From the NCBI GenBank assembly GCA_963705955.1, contig CAVPLH010000003.1:1-64000 (forward strand): a stretch of DNA of 64,000 nt, written 5' to 3'. The DNA is from WHSW01 sp963705955 (GTDB lineage Bacteria; Actinomycetota; Thermoleophilia; Solirubrobacterales; 70-9). Each line of letters begins with the position of its first letter. The first letter of the stretch is position 1. The notes below the pieces were generated by a model. It was given only the letters and a program-made list of their open reading frames with translations. It made no database searches and was not told the origin of the DNA. Positions 25,659-34,210 of this stretch are shown here, piece after piece. Both the position numbers and the translations under genes were made by a program.

Positions 25659-25819
25659 CCGTCGGCGAGCTTCTCGACGACCTGGCGGGCGGTCTCGGGG
25701 TCGACGTCGGTGAACTTCATGTAGAGGCTGACCGCGTCGTCGAGGTGGCCGAGCAGCGCCGCCTGCTCGACCTCCGGCGGAGGCGGCGGCGCTCCCTGCG
25801 GCAGCTCCGCGCCGTCCAT
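25655..25819 (-). CDS. 54-aa protein, last gene of the sdh operon
   Basis: ATG overlaps the stop of the CCG-domain gene (ATGA). A Pro-rich start (PQGAPPPPPEVEQAALLGHL) is followed by one amphipathic helix-turn-helix (AVSLYMKFTDVDPETARQVVEKLADG). No TM segment. Its position, after sdhA-sdhB-CCG subunit with no sdhC/sdhD, is where type-E succinate dehydrogenases can encode a small amphipathic SdhF. I do not see sequence similarity to SdhF, so that role is positional inference. Confidence 0.65.
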   Translation of the reverse strand: MDGAELPQGAPPPPPEVEQAALLGHLDDAVSLYMKFTDVDPETARQVVEKLADG

Positions 25820-26715
25820 CAGGCCGGCACCCCGGCGAGTCGCTCGCCGACCCACTCGGTCGAGGCGATGTGGCGGTTCATGCCGAGCTCCTTCGGCGCG
25901 TAGCCGAGCGCCAGCCCGACCAGCTGCGGCAGGTGGAGGACGGCGAGGCCGAGGTCGCGGTTGACGATCTTCGCCGCCTCGGGCTGCTGCATGTCGAGGT
26001 TGAGGTGGCAGAGCGGGCAGGGCGTCACGAGGCAGTCGGCTCCCTGGTCGAGCGCGTCGCCGATGTGGGTGCCGGCCTGGCGCAGCGACGTGTCGCGGTT
26101 CATCGTCACGATCGGAAACCCGCAGCACTTGCGGGATCCGTCGTAGTCGACGACCTCGCCGCCGAGCGCCTCGATCACCTGCTCCAGGTAGAGGTCGCGC
26201 TCGGGGTGGTTCTCGTAGTCGAGCCGGTGCTTGGGGCGGAGCACGTAGCAGCCGTAGAACGGCCCGACGCGCAAGCCGTCGAGCGGGCGGGTGACCTTGC
26301 TCTTCAGCTGGTCGAGGCCGTAGTCCTCGACCAGGACCCAGAGGAAGTTCTTGTTCTCGAAGCCGTCCTTGTCCTTGACGTACTCGAGCCCGTCTCCGGA
26401 GAGCACCTCGTTGACGTGGGCGCGGTAGGCCGAGTCGGCGTCGAGGCGCTGCTGGCACTCCGACTGGGCGCCCTGGCAGGTCGAGCAGATGTTCATCATC
26501 GCCAGTCCGGTCTGCTGGGCGAGCGCGAAGGTGCGCGCGTTGAGCGTGTCGGCGAGCTCCTGGTTGTGCTCGGCGATCACCCCGGCGCCGCAGCAGTTGG
26601 CGCGGTCGAGGGTGACGAGCTCGATCCCGAGACGGTCGGCGACGAGCGCCATCGACCCGTGGAGCTCCGTGGTGAAGCCGCGCGAGACGCAGCCGGGCCA
26701 GTAGGCGAGCCTCAT
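25819..26715 (-). CDS. HdrB-like CCG-domain subunit of succinate dehydrogenase (SdhE type)
   Basis: 298 aa with two complete cysteine-rich CCG domains: C9, C41-C42-G43, C77/C80, and C156, C197-C198-G199, C233/C236. In heterodisulfide reductase HdrB such motifs hold non-cubane [4Fe-4S] clusters. In type-E succinate:quinone reductases the equivalent subunit (SdhE) replaces the membrane cytochrome subunits and passes electrons to quinone at the membrane surface. No TM helix. 46 nt downstream of sdhB and overlapping the 54-aa gene, so clearly part of this operon. Confidence 0.9.
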   Translation of the reverse strand: MRLAYWPGCVSRGFTTELHGSMALVADRLGIELVTLDRANCCGAGVIAEHNQELADTLNARTFALAQQTGLAMMNICSTCQGAQSECQQRLDADSAYRAHVNEVLSGDGLEYVKDKDGFENKNFLWVLVEDYGLDQLKSKVTRPLDGLRVGPFYGCYVLRPKHRLDYENHPERDLYLEQVIEALGGEVVDYDGSRKCCGFPIVTMNRDTSLRQAGTHIGDALDQGADCLVTPCPLCHLNLDMQQPEAAKIVNRDLGLAVLHLPQLVGLALGYAPKELGMNRHIASTEWVGERLAGVPA

Positions 26716-26761
26716 GTGATCGTGAGCCTCTTTAGAGGCGAAAGCAGCATGTCCGCGTTCA

Positions 26762-27916
26762 TTATTCGTTCTCCTTCGGTCCGGTCGAGACTTCGGGTTG
26801 GCTGAGTCGCTCCTCGTCGGGCTCCGGCTCGACGTCCTCCTCGCCGGCGATGTAGAGGTTGAGCTCGACGTTGTGCTCCTCGGCGTGGGCGTAGATCCGC
26901 TTCACCTGTTCCTGGGCGCCGTCGGGGAGCTTCGGGTGGACGCCGGGGATCAGCTTCGGCAGCGAGCGCATCTTGCCGGTGCGCAGGCCGCGGATCGCGG
27001 TCGGCAGCGAGCCGAGCAGTCCCTTGAGCGCCGACGCCTTCGGGATCAGCTTGCCCTTGACGCCGGGGGCATAGGACTCCTGCAGCAGCAGCGACTCGTC
27101 GAGGGTGCCCTTCTTCTCGATGATCTTCACGAACGCTTCCTCGTGATTGAGCCCGTTGTTGCGGTCGCGGATCCCTTCGTCGTCGGTGGCGTGGCGGCGC
27201 AGGCGCATGATCTGGTCCATCGGCGCGACGCCCTTCGGGCAGGCGTCGACGCACGAGAAGCAGTGGGTGCAGTCGTAGATCCCGTGCGGATCCTGGGCGA
27301 GGTCGTAGAGGCGCTCCCGAGTTTCGACGTCGCGCGGGTCGCCGACGAAGCGGTATGCCTTGGCGAGCGCCGCCGGGCCGATGAAGTCCGGGTCGGCCTC
27401 CATCGACAGGCACGAGGAGACGCACGCTCCGCACTGGATGCAGGCGATCGTCTGCGTGATGTCGACCATCGACTCCGGCGGGACGATCCGCTCGCGCTCG
27501 GGCGGGTCGCCGTCGTCGAGCAGCCACGGGGTGACGCGGCGGATCTTCTCCCAGTGGGTGGACTCCATGTCGGTGACCAGGTCCTTGATCACCGGCATGT
27601 TCCCCATCGGCTCGACGACGATCGGCTCGCGATCGCCGTCGCGCCGGTTCGCCGCCTCGTGTGCCTCCCCGACCTGGGTCAGGCAGGCGAGCGTCGACTC
27701 GCCGTTGATCTTCACCCCACAGGAGCCGCAGATCGCCGCCCGGCACGAGCAGCGCACCGAGAGCGAGCCGTCTTCGCGGTCGCGGACCTGAAGCAGGCCG
27801 TCGAGCACCGAGAGCGTCGGATCGAGCTCGACCTCGAACTCCTGCCAGTACGGCCCCTCGCCCTCCTCGGGCTTGAAGCGCCGTACCTTGAGGGTGTACT
27901 GCGTTTCGTCAGCCAT
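26762..27916 (-). CDS. sdhB: Succinate dehydrogenase iron-sulfur subunit, extended form
   Basis: 384 aa, about 130 longer than classical SdhB. Start chosen at the ATG giving MADETQYTLKVRRFK; the open frame upstream is the antisense/shadow of sdhA. [2Fe-2S] ligands C58, C63, C66, C78; first [4Fe-4S] C159, C162, C165 with C226; and a third site C169, C216, C222 with an extra C219. The extra Cys predicts a [4Fe-4S] in place of the usual [3Fe-4S], as described for type-E enzymes. The C-terminal extension is basic then acidic, with no membrane helix. Confidence 0.93.
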   Translation of the reverse strand: MADETQYTLKVRRFKPEEGEGPYWQEFEVELDPTLSVLDGLLQVRDREDGSLSVRCSCRAAICGSCGVKINGESTLACLTQVGEAHEAANRRDGDREPIVVEPMGNMPVIKDLVTDMESTHWEKIRRVTPWLLDDGDPPERERIVPPESMVDITQTIACIQCGACVSSCLSMEADPDFIGPAALAKAYRFVGDPRDVETRERLYDLAQDPHGIYDCTHCFSCVDACPKGVAPMDQIMRLRRHATDDEGIRDRNNGLNHEEAFVKIIEKKGTLDESLLLQESYAPGVKGKLIPKASALKGLLGSLPTAIRGLRTGKMRSLPKLIPGVHPKLPDGAQEQVKRIYAHAEEHNVELNLYIAGEEDVEPEPDEERLSQPEVSTGPKENE

Positions 27917-27919
27917 GGC

Positions 27920-27976
27920 GCAGCTTGCAGCTTGCAGCTTGCAGGTGGGAGACGGTGCCAGCTGCCAGCTGCCAGC
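27920..27976 (-). repeat. Two sets of 7-bp tandem repeats in the sdhA-sdhB spacer
   Basis: GCAGCTT x3 plus GCAG at 27920-27944, then TGCCAGC x3 at 27956-27976. Both units contain the self-complementary CAGCT core, so the mRNA leader of sdhB can fold into alternative hairpins. No clear ribosome-binding site precedes the sdhB ATG. Repeat numbers may vary by slippage. Confidence 0.75.
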
Positions 27977-27999
27977 TCCGCTTCGACGACGCTCCGTTC

Positions 28000-29688
28000 T
28001 CAATACGTCCTCTCCATCGGTTGCCACTCGGTGATCGTGACATCGGAATAGCTGATCTCGGGGCCGTCGCCGTTCATCTTCAGGTCGATGTGCTTGAGCC
28101 ACTCGTCGTCGTTTCGCTCCGGGAAGTCGGTCCGGTACTGGGCGCCGCGGCTCTCGGTGCGGTGCTGGGCGCCGATGCAGGCGCACTCGGCGCAGTCGAG
28201 CATGTAGCCGAGCTCGATCGCCCCGAGGACATCCTGGTTGAAGACCGAGCCCTGGTCGTCGATGTAGGCGCTCGTGGACTCCTCCTTGAGGCGCCGGACG
28301 ATTTCGTGCGCCCGCCCGATCCCCTCTTCGTCGCGGAACACGGCCACGTAGCGGTCCATCGTCGCCCCGAGCTCCTTGCGAATCTCCGAGATCCGCCTCC
28401 CCGATCCGCGCTCCCGGGAGATGATCTCGTCGATCATCGCCTGCTCGGCGGCGAGCGCAGCCCTCGAGGGCCGGCCGGGCTCGGTCGCCTTGGCCCGGGC
28501 CGCGGCGTGGATCCCGGCGCGGCGGCCGAAGATCAGCGTGTCGAGCAGCGAGTTGGCGCCGAGGCGGTTGCCGCCGTGGACCGAGACGCACGCACACTCA
28601 CCGGCGGCGTAGAGGCCGGGGATCTCGGTCGCGCCGTCGGAGTCGGTCTTCACGCCGCCCATCGTGTAGTGGTTGCCGGGCTTGATGTGGATCGGCTCCT
28701 TGGTGATGTCGACGCCGGCGAAGTCGCGTCCGACGAGCACGATCTCGCGCAGCGCCTCGTGGATGCGCTGCTTCGGCACCACGGTGATGTCGAGCGCGAC
28801 GGTGCCGTCGGGGAAGCCGCGTCCCTCGTTGATCTCGGTCTGCTCGGCACGTGAGACGACGTCGCGGGAGGCGAGCTCCATCTTGTTCGGGGCGTACTTC
28901 TCCATGAAGCGCTCGCCGGCCGCGTTCAGCAGGTGCGCGCCCTCGCCGCGGGCGCCCTCGGTGATCAGGAAGCCCTTGCCCGCCAGCGTCGTCGGGTGGT
29001 ACTGGATCATCTCCATGTCCATCAACGGTGCGCCGACCCGGTAGGCCATCGCGATCCCGTCGCCGGTGCAGATCAGCGCGTTGGTGGTCGGCTGCCACGC
29101 CTGGCCGTCGCCGCCGGTGGCGAGGATCACGTTCTTGGCCTCGAACAGCTCCATCGAGCCGTCGCGGACGTTGCGGAGCACCGCGCCGACGCAGTTGCCG
29201 CCGTCGTCGAGAGCGAGCGACGTGGTGAAGTACTCCTCGTAGCGGTCGACCGAATCGGCGTGCTTCATCAGCTGCTCGTAGAGCACGTGCATGATCGCCT
29301 GGCCGGTGATGTCGGCGACGTAGTAGGTGCGGGCCTGCGAGGCGCCGCCGAACGCCCGGGTGCCGAGCTCGCCGTCCGCGTTGCGGTGAAACGGAACCCC
29401 GAGATGCTCGAGGTGCAGGATCTCCTCCGGCGCCTCGCGGCACATGATCTCGATCGCGTCCTGGTCGCCCAGGTAGTCGGAGCCCTTGATCGTGTCGAAG
29501 GCGTGCGATTCCCACGAGTCGCCCTCCTGGAGCGCCGCGTTGATGCCGCCCTGGGCGGCGTTGGAATGCGACCGCACCGGATGGACCTTGGAGACGATTC
29601 CGACCGAGACCCCCTGCTGGGCAGCGGCGAGCGCAGCCCGCTGCCCGGCGAGCCCCGCTCCGATCACCAGTACGTCGTGTCGCGGCAC
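28000..29688 (-). CDS. sdhA: Succinate dehydrogenase/fumarate reductase flavoprotein subunit
   Basis: 562 aa catalytic subunit; oxidises succinate with covalent FAD. N-terminal dinucleotide fold VLVIGAGLAGQRAALAAAQQ, FAD-linking His in VRSHSNAAQGGINAAL near residue 45, substrate loop QYHPTTLAGKGFLITEGARG, catalytic Arg region in GEGAHLLNAAGERFM, and HGGNRLGANSLLDTLIFGRR. No Tat signal, so cytoplasmic-facing. First gene of the operon sdhA-sdhB-CCG subunit-54 aa, without cytochrome b subunits in the cluster. Confidence 0.96.
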   Translation of the reverse strand: MPRHDVLVIGAGLAGQRAALAAAQQGVSVGIVSKVHPVRSHSNAAQGGINAALQEGDSWESHAFDTIKGSDYLGDQDAIEIMCREAPEEILHLEHLGVPFHRNADGELGTRAFGGASQARTYYVADITGQAIMHVLYEQLMKHADSVDRYEEYFTTSLALDDGGNCVGAVLRNVRDGSMELFEAKNVILATGGDGQAWQPTTNALICTGDGIAMAYRVGAPLMDMEMIQYHPTTLAGKGFLITEGARGEGAHLLNAAGERFMEKYAPNKMELASRDVVSRAEQTEINEGRGFPDGTVALDITVVPKQRIHEALREIVLVGRDFAGVDITKEPIHIKPGNHYTMGGVKTDSDGATEIPGLYAAGECACVSVHGGNRLGANSLLDTLIFGRRAGIHAAARAKATEPGRPSRAALAAEQAMIDEIISRERGSGRRISEIRKELGATMDRYVAVFRDEEGIGRAHEIVRRLKEESTSAYIDDQGSVFNQDVLGAIELGYMLDCAECACIGAQHRTESRGAQYRTDFPERNDDEWLKHIDLKMNGDGPEISYSDVTITEWQPMERTY

Positions 29689-29719
29689 GAGGCGATCCTA
29701 TAAGAGCCGATGCACGGCC

Positions 29720-30949
29720 CTACGGAGCTCTCGGCGGCGGCGGCGGCGGCTCGGGAGGGGGCGGTTGGTCGCCGCCGCGGGGCACCCGCACGTCGAGCGC
29801 GTCGCGCAGCGTCCGGCCGACCTGATCGGCGGTGATCACGCCGCGAAGGCGGCCGTCGGCGTCGACCGCGGCGAGGCCGCCGAGCCTTCGCAGGGCGTCG
29901 TTTCCGAGCAGCGACTCCAGCGGCGCGTCGTCCCGCACCTTCAGCGTCCCGCTCGCGTCGAGCTCGAACACGTCCCCGACCGTCTGCTGCGAGCGGCTCA
30001 GCTCGGGGACGGCGTCGGCGACCTCGCGTACGAGCAGCCCGCGGAAGCGGTCGCCGGCGTCGACCACCGGGAACCACGGCCAGCGGTAGCGGAGGAAGTA
30101 CTCGTCCAGCGCCCGCGCGACGCTCGCATCCTCGGGGATCGCGATCGGCTCGGCGTCCATCACGTCGGCGACCCTGATCCCCTCGATCCGGCTCGAGAAT
30201 TCGGACTGGACCGCGTAGCCGCGCGCCGACTGGCCGAGGATGAAGCCGACCAGGGCGAGCCAGATTCCACTGAACGCGTTGCCGGCGAGCAGGATCAGCA
30301 GCCCGATCGCGATGAACAGGTAGGAGAATCCCTGGCCGAGCGTCGCCGCGAACTTCGTCGCCCGGTTGCGGTCGCCGGTCACCCGCCAGGCGATCGCCCG
30401 CGCCACCCTGCCGCCGTCGAGCGGGAAGGCCGGGATCAGGTTGAAGAACAGAACCAGCAGGTTGATGCTGGCGAGCCAGGCGAGCATCGCGAGCACGCCT
30501 GAGGCGTCGGTGGTGTCGATCACCCGCATCGCGGTCCAGAACTCGCTCGGTCCCGCGACCGCCATCCCGATCCCGACGCAGGTGACGGCGATCGCCAGGG
30601 TCACGACCGGCCCCGCGATCGCGACCTTGAACTCGGTTCCCGGCGAGTCGGTGTCGCCTTTCATCCGGGCCACGCCGCCGAACAGCCACAGCGTGATCGA
30701 GGTGATCGGGATCCCGTTGCGGACCGCGACCACTGCGTGCCCGAGCTCGTGCAGGAGGATCGAGGCGAAGAAGAGGAGCGCGGAGGCGACCGCGAGCAGG
30801 TACGCGTCGGTGTCGGAGTGTCGCGGACCGAGGACGTCCTGGTAGAAGCCCGAGAGCCAGATGATGACCAGGAAGAGGACGATGAACCAGGAGTAGTCGA
30901 CCCCGATCTTGATCCCGCGGACGCGGAAGAGCGTCAACTGGCCGCGCAT
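29720..30949 (-). CDS. Site-2 protease (M50) with two CBS domains
   Basis: About 409 aa; start set at MRGQLTLFRVRGIKIGVDYS by analogy with the family (ATGs 6 and 24 nt upstream are possible). Zinc metalloprotease embedded in the membrane: HELGH in ILLHELGHAVVAVRNG, and the second metal-binding motif NLIPAFPLDGGRVARA. C-terminal pair of CBS domains (about 240-390) that could sense nucleotides. Family members cleave membrane proteins such as anti-sigma factors; the substrate here is unknown. Proline-rich last 25 residues. Confidence 0.92.
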   Translation of the reverse strand: MRGQLTLFRVRGIKIGVDYSWFIVLFLVIIWLSGFYQDVLGPRHSDTDAYLLAVASALLFFASILLHELGHAVVAVRNGIPITSITLWLFGGVARMKGDTDSPGTEFKVAIAGPVVTLAIAVTCVGIGMAVAGPSEFWTAMRVIDTTDASGVLAMLAWLASINLLVLFFNLIPAFPLDGGRVARAIAWRVTGDRNRATKFAATLGQGFSYLFIAIGLLILLAGNAFSGIWLALVGFILGQSARGYAVQSEFSSRIEGIRVADVMDAEPIAIPEDASVARALDEYFLRYRWPWFPVVDAGDRFRGLLVREVADAVPELSRSQQTVGDVFELDASGTLKVRDDAPLESLLGNDALRRLGGLAAVDADGRLRGVITADQVGRTLRDALDVRVPRGGDQPPPPEPPPPPPRAP

Positions 30950-31024
30950 CAGCATTGGCCCATGGTTCCACACGGGCCGCGGCGGGCAGGTACGTTGCCC
31001 GAGCCGCGGTCCGCTACTGGTCCG

Positions 31025-31864
31025 CTACTGCTGCAGCAGGACGCCGCTGATCGCCTCGTTGCGGAATCCACCGCCGGTCACGGTGTCGGAGTCCTCGGAG
31101 CGGACCTCGATCGTGTGCGGCGCGTCGCTGACGGCGGCGAGGCCGGTCAGCGTCAGGTCCCGGGTTTCCGATCCGCCCGGGTCGCCGAGGACCCGAACCG
31201 ATCCGGAGACGAGGTTGCCGTCGACGAACAGCCCGAGCGAACGACTGCACGCCGTCGCGCAGGTGACCTCGGCGGTCACCGTGGCGTTGAGCAGCAGCCG
31301 CCCGGCCCGCGGCGGGTCGTAGGACGCCGGATCGCCGACCAGGTCGCCGACGCCCATCGTCGCTGCCGGGCCCCTGACGAACCCGTCGCTGATCTGGCCG
31401 GGGGCGAAGTCCTCGGCGAGCAGGCTGCCGTTGGCGACCTTGGTCGAGATCACCGAGTCGCCCGCGAGCTTCGGGCTCGATACGGAGGCGACGTCGAGCT
31501 TGCCGCCCGTCACTTCGCCCTGGGCGATCTTCTGCCGGGTGACGGCGGAGTCGGCGAGCGCTCCGGTCCCGACCGCGCCCGCCGCGAGCTTCTGCCCGGA
31601 GACCGAGCCGTCGGCGAGCTTCGGCGCGGTCACCGCGCGGTCGGCCAGCTTCGAGTTGACGACCGCCGCGTTGCGGATCTTCCGCTTCTTGACCGCGTCG
31701 GCAGCGAGCGACTTGCCCTTCACCGCCCCGCGCGCGATGTCGTTCGACTTCACGGTGTTGTTGCCCGGAAGCGCCGCCGCGGTGCCGCCGAGGGCGACGA
31801 ACAGCGCCAGGTAGGCGACGATGTGGGTCTGTAGATGTCTGCGGATCCGTTCTGAAGGGCTCAT
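31025..31864 (-). CDS. Exported protein with exact 10-residue repeats
   Basis: 279 aa. N-terminal TM/signal segment HIVAYLALFVALGGTAAALP, then about eleven tandem 10-residue units of form (A/S)VxxxK(L/I)Axx from about residue 47 to 155 (for example AVKGKSLAAD, AVKKRKIRNA, AVTAPKLADG), then a beta-sandwich-like C-terminal domain (about 170-279). The repeat suggests a beta-solenoid or fibre. Similar proteins with a TAAALPG-like anchor seem common in Thermoleophilia genomes from memory. Starts in the stop of the AidB-like gene (ATGA overlap), so co-translated with it. Confidence 0.82.
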   Translation of the reverse strand: MSPSERIRRHLQTHIVAYLALFVALGGTAAALPGNNTVKSNDIARGAVKGKSLAADAVKKRKIRNAAVVNSKLADRAVTAPKLADGSVSGQKLAAGAVGTGALADSAVTRQKIAQGEVTGGKLDVASVSSPKLAGDSVISTKVANGSLLAEDFAPGQISDGFVRGPAATMGVGDLVGDPASYDPPRAGRLLLNATVTAEVTCATACSRSLGLFVDGNLVSGSVRVLGDPGGSETRDLTLTGLAAVSDAPHTIEVRSEDSDTVTGGGFRNEAISGVLLQQ

Positions 31865-33540
31865 GCCCTCTCAGACACGGCGTGGCGCTCGATGATGCGC
31901 TCGAAGTCGGTCCCCGCCGGCAGGGTGCCGAACGCGTGCCCCCAGTCGCCGCCGAGCCGCGAGGCGCAGAACGCGTCCGCGACGGCCGGATCGGCGAAGC
32001 GGACCGCGAGCGAGCCCTGGAGCACGAGCGCCATCCGTTCGACGACGCGGCGCGCGCGCGCCTCGATCTGCTCGAGGTCGGTGAGCTCGTCGCGGACCAA
32101 GGCGGTCGCTGCGTCGAGCCGCGGCTCCGCGCCCGCCGCCTCGCCGACCTCGGCGAAGAAGGCGTCGACCGCCTCGGGCTTGCCGACCATCGCCCGCAGC
32201 ACATCGAGGCACTGGACGTTGCCCGATCCCTCCCAGATCGAGTTGAGCGGCGATTCGCGGTAGAGCCGCGGCATCCCGGACTCCTCGACGAAGCCGTTGC
32301 CGCCGAAGCACTCGAGCGCCTCCGCGGCGTGCGCCGGCGCCCGCTTGCAGAGCCAGTACTTGAGCACCGCGTTGGAGATCCGCTTGAACGCGGTGGCCTG
32401 CTCGTCGCCGGCGATCGATTCGTCGTAGGCCCGCGCGAGGCGCATCGAGGCGATCGTTGCCAGCTCCGACTCGACCGCGAGGTCGGCGAGCACGTTTCGC
32501 ATCAGCGGCTGATCGACGAGCAGCTTCCCGAACGCCGCCCGCCCCTCGGCGTGGTGGATCGCCGCCGCGACGCCGGCGCGCATCCCGGTCGCCGCGCCGG
32601 TCGCGCAATCGAGGCGGGTGTGGTTGACCATCTCGATGATCGTCGCCACGCCGCGGCCCTGGTCGCCGACCATCCGCGCCCAGGCGCCCCGGAACTCGAC
32701 CTCGCTGGAGGCGTTCGAGCGGTTGCCGAGCTTGTCCTTGAGCCGCTGGATCTGGATCCGGTTTCGCTCGCCGTCGGGGGTGAAGCGGGGGAGCAGGAAG
32801 CACGAGAGCCCGCCCGCCGTCTGGGCGAGGACGAGGAACGCGTCGCACATCGGCGCCGACATGAACCACTTGTGGCCGCTGAGCTCGTACTCGCCGCCGG
32901 GCCCGCCGCCGTTCAGCGGTGTCGCGACGGTGGTGTTCGCCCGCACGTCCGAGCCGCCCTGCTTCTCGGTCATCCCCATCCCGCAGAGCGCGCCCGCCTT
33001 GTCGGGCGCCGGGCGCAGCCACTCTCCGTCGTAGGACCGAGAGAGGAAACGCGGCTCCCACTCCGCGGCCACCTCGGGCTGCTTGCGGATCGCGGGGATC
33101 ACCGAGTAGGTCATCGAGATCGGACAGCCCACCCCCGCCTCGGCATGCGAGAAGGCCATGAACATCGCCGCCCTGGCGACGTGAGCCCCGGGCTGCGGCT
33201 CCTCCCAGGGCAGCGAGTGGAGCCCGAAGCCGACCGCCGTCCCGAGCAGCTCGTGCCACGCCGGGTGAAAGTCGACCTCGTCGATCCGGTTGCCGAAGCG
33301 ATCGTGGGTCCGGAGCCTGGGCGGGTTCTCGTTCGCCTCCCGGCCCCATCGCTGGGCCCGTGCCGAGCCGCCGAAGGCGCCCGCCTCCGCGGCGCGGTCC
33401 GCGGCCCATTGGCCACCTTCGCGCCGCAGCGCCGCGACCAGGACGCGGTCTGCGGAGAACGTGTTGTAACCCTCCAGCGCAGACGCCTGGTTGATGACCT
33501 CGTGGGTGGTGGCCGCGGGACGCTCCTCAACTCGTGCCAT
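31861..33540 (-). CDS. Acyl-CoA dehydrogenase, AidB-like
   Basis: 559 aa, longer than ordinary acyl-CoA dehydrogenases and typical for the AidB subgroup. N-terminal THEVINQASALEGYNTFSAD, FAD-binding CGMGMTEKQGGSDVRANTTV, HKWFMSAPMCDAFLVLAQT, and a C-terminal LECFGGNGFVEESGMPRLYR followed by the AidB-type extension. AidB in E. coli is an alkylation-response flavoprotein whose substrate is unknown. In operon with an upstream TetR gene (14-bp overlap) and the downstream repeat protein. Confidence 0.9.
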   Translation of the reverse strand: MARVEERPAATTHEVINQASALEGYNTFSADRVLVAALRREGGQWAADRAAEAGAFGGSARAQRWGREANENPPRLRTHDRFGNRIDEVDFHPAWHELLGTAVGFGLHSLPWEEPQPGAHVARAAMFMAFSHAEAGVGCPISMTYSVIPAIRKQPEVAAEWEPRFLSRSYDGEWLRPAPDKAGALCGMGMTEKQGGSDVRANTTVATPLNGGGPGGEYELSGHKWFMSAPMCDAFLVLAQTAGGLSCFLLPRFTPDGERNRIQIQRLKDKLGNRSNASSEVEFRGAWARMVGDQGRGVATIIEMVNHTRLDCATGAATGMRAGVAAAIHHAEGRAAFGKLLVDQPLMRNVLADLAVESELATIASMRLARAYDESIAGDEQATAFKRISNAVLKYWLCKRAPAHAAEALECFGGNGFVEESGMPRLYRESPLNSIWEGSGNVQCLDVLRAMVGKPEAVDAFFAEVGEAAGAEPRLDAATALVRDELTDLEQIEARARRVVERMALVLQGSLAVRFADPAVADAFCASRLGGDWGHAFGTLPAGTDFERIIERHAVSERA

Positions 33541-34156
33541 TGGCTGGGTCCTTTCCGGTTACCGCGCGGATACAGAAGTCTCGCAGCGACGCGACCACGA
33601 GCTCGGGATCGCGGCGGTCGGCGGTCGGCGATACCGGGCCGACCAGCGCCTCGCCGATCGCGCCGACGAGCGCCGCGGCGCTCGACGGCGGGTCCTGCTC
33701 GGGGAGCTCGCCGTCGGTGACGCCGGCTTCGATCACGGTCGCGAACGCGTCGCGGTAGGCGCGGCGGAACACGAGTCGCTCCGCCTCGACCGCCGGGTCG
33801 ACCGGCTCGGCGATCAGCGCCCACGCCAGCCGGCGCCCGCGCAGTGCGCGGCGGGCGAACGTCTCGACCGCTGCGGCGATCCGCCCGGCGGCCGAGTCGC
33901 CGGCGTTGGCGGCGGAGGCGAGCACCGCGTCGACCTCCCGCTGGGACGCGTCGCGGAACACCTCGGCGAACAGGTCGGCCTTGGACGGGAAGTGTCGGTA
34001 GACGGTGCCGGTCGCGACCCCGGCCCGCGAGGCGACGGTCGCGACCTGGGCCTCGACGTAGCCACCGTGGGCGACGAGCTCGCGCGCCGCGGTCACGATC
34101 CGCGACCGGACGGCCGCCTTACGGGCCGCGGTGCGCTCGGTGGGCCGATAGGCCAT
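33527..34156 (-). CDS. TetR family transcriptional regulator
   Basis: 209 aa. N-terminal HTH: RSRIVTAARELVAHGGYVEA then VATVASRAGVATGTVYRHFP and SKADLFAEVF, the standard TetR signature; the C-terminal ligand/dimer domain (about 70-200) is variable. First gene of an operon with the AidB-like dehydrogenase, which it overlaps by 14 bp, so a fatty-acyl or hydrophobic ligand is plausible. The promoter contains a dyad between -35 and -10. Confidence 0.93.
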   Translation of the reverse strand: MAYRPTERTAARKAAVRSRIVTAARELVAHGGYVEAQVATVASRAGVATGTVYRHFPSKADLFAEVFRDASQREVDAVLASAANAGDSAAGRIAAAVETFARRALRGRRLAWALIAEPVDPAVEAERLVFRRAYRDAFATVIEAGVTDGELPEQDPPSSAAALVGAIGEALVGPVSPTADRRDPELVVASLRDFCIRAVTGKDPANGTS

Positions 34157-34162
34157 CCAAGA

Positions 34163-34191
34163 AGTGAACCACGATTCACACTTTGTGTCAA
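34163..34191 (-). promoter_or_regulatory. tetR-aidB promoter with internal operator
   Basis: Read on the minus strand: TTGACA (34186-34191), 17-nt spacer, then TTCACT (34163-34168) as a weak -10. The spacer holds the dyad GTGAA-TCGTGG-TTCAC (34164-34179), placed to block RNA polymerase. The tetR ATG follows 6 nt later, so the transcript is nearly leaderless. Autorepression by the TetR product is the simplest reading. Confidence 0.6.
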
Positions 34192-34210
34192 CGCATCCGG
34201 CCGGACGTGG

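Noticed and set aside
26762..28597. 611-codon version of sdhB extending into sdhA
   Set aside because: The first 227 codons are the shadow frame of sdhA and the 7-bp repeats; the recognised sdhB begins at 27916.
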